Assembly: GCA_028023455.1 (NCBI GenBank)
Contig: JAQFVV010006246.1
Span: 2,963,501 to 3,027,500, forward strand
DNA: 64,000 nucleotides
DNA from: Epiperipatus broadwayi
Lineage: Eukaryota > Onychophora > Udeonychophora > Euonychophora > Peripatidae
Direction: 5' to 3'
A model generated the notes under the pieces. That model had not been told where the DNA came from, did no database searches, and saw only the letters and a list, made by a program, of their open reading frames with translations. Below are positions 61,501 to 64,000 of this stretch, in pieces. The position numbers and the translations under genes were made by a program. Position 1 is the first letter of the stretch. Every line of letters starts with the position of its first letter.

Positions 61501-61869
61501 GGGATTAAGGGCCATGCTTTATTTTTGTCTGTCATAATTGTATAATTGGGAAAAATCTTTATCATTTACACAAACATTCATTCTGCCTTATCAGGCACTG
61601 AGAAGAAAGACCATGGTGTTTCTTGATCTTAAACTCAGAGGTAAAAAGCCAATAAACTCACCATGCTGGCTAATGCGTGTTGGTGAGCAGCCCATCCATG
61701 TTCATATACTATATGAATAAACATATAGTAATAACAGCTGCAACGACAAGAACGTATGGAGTGGACATTAGGAATTTGCCCTGCTCGGTTCCTTTAAGGC
61801 CTCCAAGAGGAATCAAAGGGTCTCCTTTCAGTTAATAGCAAACTCCTTTCTGCAGCCACAAAACTATGT
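58549..61869 (-). mobile_element. Full-length RTE-clade LINE with target-site duplication
   Basis: The element body runs 58,561-61,857 (about 3.3 kb, minus strand). It is flanked by perfect 12-base direct repeats ACAAAACTATGT at 58,549-58,560 and 61,858-61,869. It has a 5' UTR of about 290 bases, one long endonuclease-RT frame, and a 3' end that is just a short TGATAATGATGATGATGA repeat. That is the size and architecture known for RTE elements. The intact frame and the perfect duplication indicate a recent insertion. Older relatives lie at 7.5-9.3 kb and 22.7-29.1 kb, and a short truncated one at 62.2 kb. Confidence 0.93.
58578..61565 (-). CDS. RTE retrotransposon endonuclease-reverse transcriptase
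   Basis: The 995-residue frame begins at an ATG at 61,565; a second ATG follows at residue 11. The apurinic-type endonuclease covers about residues 55-300: TYNCRSL (N63), CEVRRKGEE (E92), VYAPTS (Y163), GDFNARIG (D198, N200) and the GSDHRLVRG box (D289, H290). The reverse transcriptase covers about 500-800: KKGKAPGNDGI, NYRPISLLSVLYKIF, EQAGFKSGFST, FVDYEKAFDSI (D645), GVRQGDSISPKLF and NFADDVVVF with catalytic D744 and D745. A thumb region with SYKYLGQII and LTYGSETWTLNRRS follows. The C-terminal part is WAGHIARRDDNRW and an Arg-rich PRRRPHVRW segment. It nicks target DNA and copies its own RNA into it. All main catalytic motifs are present. The stop codon lies in the terminal TGA-type repeat. 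Confidence 0.95.
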   Translation of the reverse strand: MIKIFPNYTIMTDKNKAWPLIPGGCKVTNQGSGWWPKAEGAKNILEADPGCHLMTTFYLGTYNCRSLSSEGRLQELEEELSYIKWDIIGLCEVRRKGEETIDLKSGHMLYYKGTNIGNTSGVGFIINKKWKNNIVEIDGVSDRVARLVIQLNSRYQMQIIQVYAPTSSHSDEVVEDFYMDVQKAFDQSKQHFKIVMGDFNARIGKQMKDESVVCNFGYGNRNERGHRLVEFAEKEKLYIMNYFFEKNVRRKWTWKHPNEGTAELDYILTNRKYIFQDCNVLNKFNTGSDHRLVRGKIHVNVKLERQKLLRKTIFTVDIPNLQKHSNEFKLELTNRFQVLVDFEHDSDLNEINMKITDTLLKTATKIAGRKKQQLTNKISTETRELMKKRRNMKICKNDALKRIEYLEFCKMVRKRVENDIRKYNCELARKAVEENKSLKNVKQHFGIGRKFISAIRKKDGIITKKRDDIMKLVEDFYRELYSNKEQVPPISITSSELPRILNEEVRNAIKCMKKGKAPGNDGIIIDILKEAGEETEKILAKLYTKCLNDKDVPDDWKNAVIILIFKKDDKEDIRNYRPISLLSVLYKIFTKIITTRLQRTLDFHQPREQAGFKSGFSTVDHIQVLREVIERTNEYELSLCFGFVDYEKAFDSINISSVIKALDHQGIDPGYCHILKNIYKNATATIRLHNDTGKVNIEKGVRQGDSISPKLFTAVLQEVFCGLKWETKGVKVNGDYLSHLNFADDVVVFANNASELQEMLQELSDESRKVGLKINVKKTKVMFNRFAQNMKIKIDYEELEEVNSYKYLGQIINTDGNIIEEINHRIKFGWSAFGRNNLILKGNMPMCLKRKVFNKCVLPVLTYGSETWTLNRRSIQRLQTTQRSMERCMLGVTRRDRKHNVCLREQTGVTDLIEKIKRLKWSWAGHIARRDDNRWTIEILNRIPKDCKRPRRRPHVRWMDEIRKCVGVMWRREAKDRRRWIKLGETFILQWIDNG

Positions 61870-62213
61870 ATTTTTCTATATATTTTGGCATTAAAACATT
61901 ATAAAAAAAAAAAAAATTGCATTTATTTAGAAATTAGTTGATAATAAAAGTTCGCTATTTGTGAAAAAAAAAAAAAAAATCTTAATTACAATCTTAAAAA
62001 TAAATATATGTTTATTGTAAAATCTTCATTCATCATGGAATACAAAAATCATTCTAACAACATTCATTAAAATTTTCTCAATTTGATTTTTTAAAACACA
62101 ATTCTATATATGTTTTTAAGTATCAGAAATACATTTGTAATGTTTAAAAACCAAATATATATAATTTTTTGATTAGATAAAACGTTGGTGGAACTTAACT
62201 TTAAAAAAATGTA
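61870..62213. other. AT-rich spacer, nothing recognised
   Basis: Two long A runs and AT-rich DNA lie between the full-length RTE and the small RTE fragment. Confidence 0.6.
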
Positions 62214-62376
62214 TATCATCATCATCATCAACCATTATCAATTCACTGCAGGATGAATGTCTTTCCAAGTTCAATCCGTCTTCTCTGATCTTTAGCTTCT
62301 CTACTCCACATCACCCCTGCAAACTCTCTTATTTCATTCATCCATCTCACATGCAGTCTCTTTTTGGGTCTTTTAT
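62214..62376 (-). mobile_element. 5'-truncated RTE 3' end
   Basis: 163 bases that match the last coding part and the ATG-repeat tail of the RTE element at 58.56 kb (shared phrases ACCATTATCAAT, CACTGCAGGATGAA, TTTAGCTTCTCT), in the same orientation. About 10-15% of positions differ, so it is older than the full-length neighbour. It is typical of abortive target-primed reverse transcription. Confidence 0.85.
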
Positions 62377-64000
62377 ATACCAATGATTATACCTAAAGTA
62401 ATTTGTGAGAAGAACTATTTCATACAATAAACTATAATTATAGCAGGATACACAATTAGATGAGAGAAAAAATAAATAAAAAGGTAAAATAGCTGGAAAG
62501 AATTAAATTTTAAAAAAATGTTTAAACCAAATTTCAAGCTATGCAATTAAATATTCTGAGAAATATTACTGGCTCACATAAAACTGGTCTTTTTGTAATT
62601 ACCCATCTTTTACATGAGTTATCAAAAGCTAAGGTTAAAAAAAACTATTCAAAAAATAGGTTCACCACCAAAGGGATTTTTCAAGTTTAATTTGTTTTTA
62701 TGGATACTATGATCATTAAACAAACAAAAAGTTATGGAGTAAGATATTGGTATAAAAAAAAGCTATGATTAATGCTTTCTAAATAACCTATTGCCATTAG
62801 TTTTTTTAACAAAATCATGTGTATTTTTGTGTAGTAGTCCATTATAAGTTAAGATATCGATGTGAACCATGTAAACTTATTTTTATTACAGACATATCCA
62901 GTTTATGTTAATAATTAAAATATTGATATATATGTAAAGAGCAAAGCATTTTAAAAATGTGATTTACAGCACAACTTTCAGTTTTTTGCATCTTATGGAA
63001 TATCTTTTTATAGATCATAATATTTTATTTATTGAAATATTTTTCTATATTGTATATTATGGGTAATGGAAAAGATTTATCTGAAAATGAATGCCAGAAC
63101 ATGATTTATACAAATAATGCATAAGTTCAAGAATACCTACATATAATCAAAGAATAGACTTAATTTCTTTTAATGTTGCAAGTTAAAGATTTCTGCATTA
63201 ACATTTATAAGGTTAGATATAAGTTTATTTCTTTGTATGCTGCAGTTTGAAAACTTTTTGTAATTAATTTCCAAAACTCTGAATGGATATATGTTCCAGT
63301 TAGCCCTGAAGTATGTCTTTTAAATGCATGAAAGCATCAAAATATATACTTTAATCATGTTTGTCGGTGTTGTTGTCCAGGAATTGTCAACAAGATGAAA
63401 TAAATCTCAACAGTTTTGAATATCTTGGAATTTTTTTCTCAATCTTTGAAAAGTATTTTGTAAATGAAAATAGCAATTTAAATCAATTCATTAATGTCGA
63501 ATTATATTATTTTTAGACTATTTAAAAAGAAAATATTTTTCTACATACACTTGAAATGAGTTTATTTTGTAAAATTAAAATTGATGTTAACATATTTGTG
63601 TGGCTGTAATTTAATAAGACTACAATGTTATTTGATAACAAATGTTTAATGTTAATCAATTGATTATTTGATAATTAATTATCATTCATGATAAAATAAA
63701 AATCACAAAAACATCTGGTATGTAGACTATTTTGGCACTTTATATTAATATATATATATATATTGTAATGATCTGGAGAAGAGCAGCTTAACATCATCTG
63801 CACTACAGGGCGCCATCTAGGCATTTGAACCTAGAAAAATTTATAAAGTAGGCAGATATGTAAGTTCAAAAAAAAATATTTTTTTTATTTAAATATTTTG
63901 ATATCCGGTTGTTAGTCCATTGTCACTAGCTCAGGGAGTAGCAGAGATTTATATTTATAATAAATTCTTATCTAAGAATATTTAAAAAAAAGAATAAAAT
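62377..64000. other. AT-rich DNA without recognised genes
   Basis: Nothing coding was found. At 63,770-63,960, past a short AT run, a less AT-rich segment contains GCATTTGAACCTAG, which could be a minus-strand B-box-like motif of a SINE, but no A box was found. Confidence 0.4.

Overview
This window is AT-rich (around 70% by eye), almost gene-free invertebrate-type metazoan DNA made mostly of transposable elements and simple repeats. A U2 snRNA-type sequence, LINEs, a Ty3/gypsy element, Penelope-like elements (PLEs), tRNA-derived SINEs and very long AT, AAT and CA microsatellites point to a eukaryotic animal genome. The long AT-GT microsatellites and the repeat mix would suit a mollusc such as a cephalopod, or several other invertebrates; the sequence alone does not settle the species. 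No complete host protein-coding gene is visible.

Layout. 0-6 kb: AT-rich DNA with a hairpin repeat at about 1.7-2.8 kb that has a smaller foldback element nested in it, and an AT array at 5.7 kb. 6-11 kb: a palindromic SINE pair and an old plus-strand RTE LINE copy. 11-15.5 kb: a Jockey/CR1-type LINE remnant between two AAT arrays (one of about 152 perfect triplets), followed by two inverted Penelope fragments. 17.8-22.2 kb: direct repeats, a 351-bp element with 45-bp terminal inverted repeats that encloses a canonical hammerhead ribozyme fold, a Penelope 3' hairpin and a Penelope GIY-YIG fragment bounded by short inverted repeats. 22.7-29.1 kb: an old RTE copy split into two collinear parts by about 3.7 kb holding two other LINE remnants and a compound trinucleotide array.

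29.5-44 kb: a possible first coding exon (signal peptide plus splice donor) at 29,565, then mostly empty AT-rich DNA, another SINE, a 212-bp tandem duplication and an array of about 335-bp repeats in opposite orientations. 44-50 kb: gag-like and LTR-like remnants and TATA-containing promoter-like segments.

51.7-62.4 kb is the youngest part. It holds an apparently intact Ty3/gypsy element on the minus strand (575-bp LTRs that differ at two positions, ATAGT target duplication, one 1285-codon gag-pol frame), a U2 snRNA retrocopy with an A tail and target-site duplication, a full-length RTE LINE on the minus strand (995-codon ORF, 12-bp target-site duplication), and a short truncated copy of the same RTE.

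Functionally, the autonomous elements supply the enzymes: RT and endonuclease from RTE, protease/RT/RNase H/integrase from gypsy, and RT/GIY-YIG from Penelope, which survives here only as fragments. The SINEs, the U2 copy, the hammerhead element and the hairpin repeats are passengers or debris.
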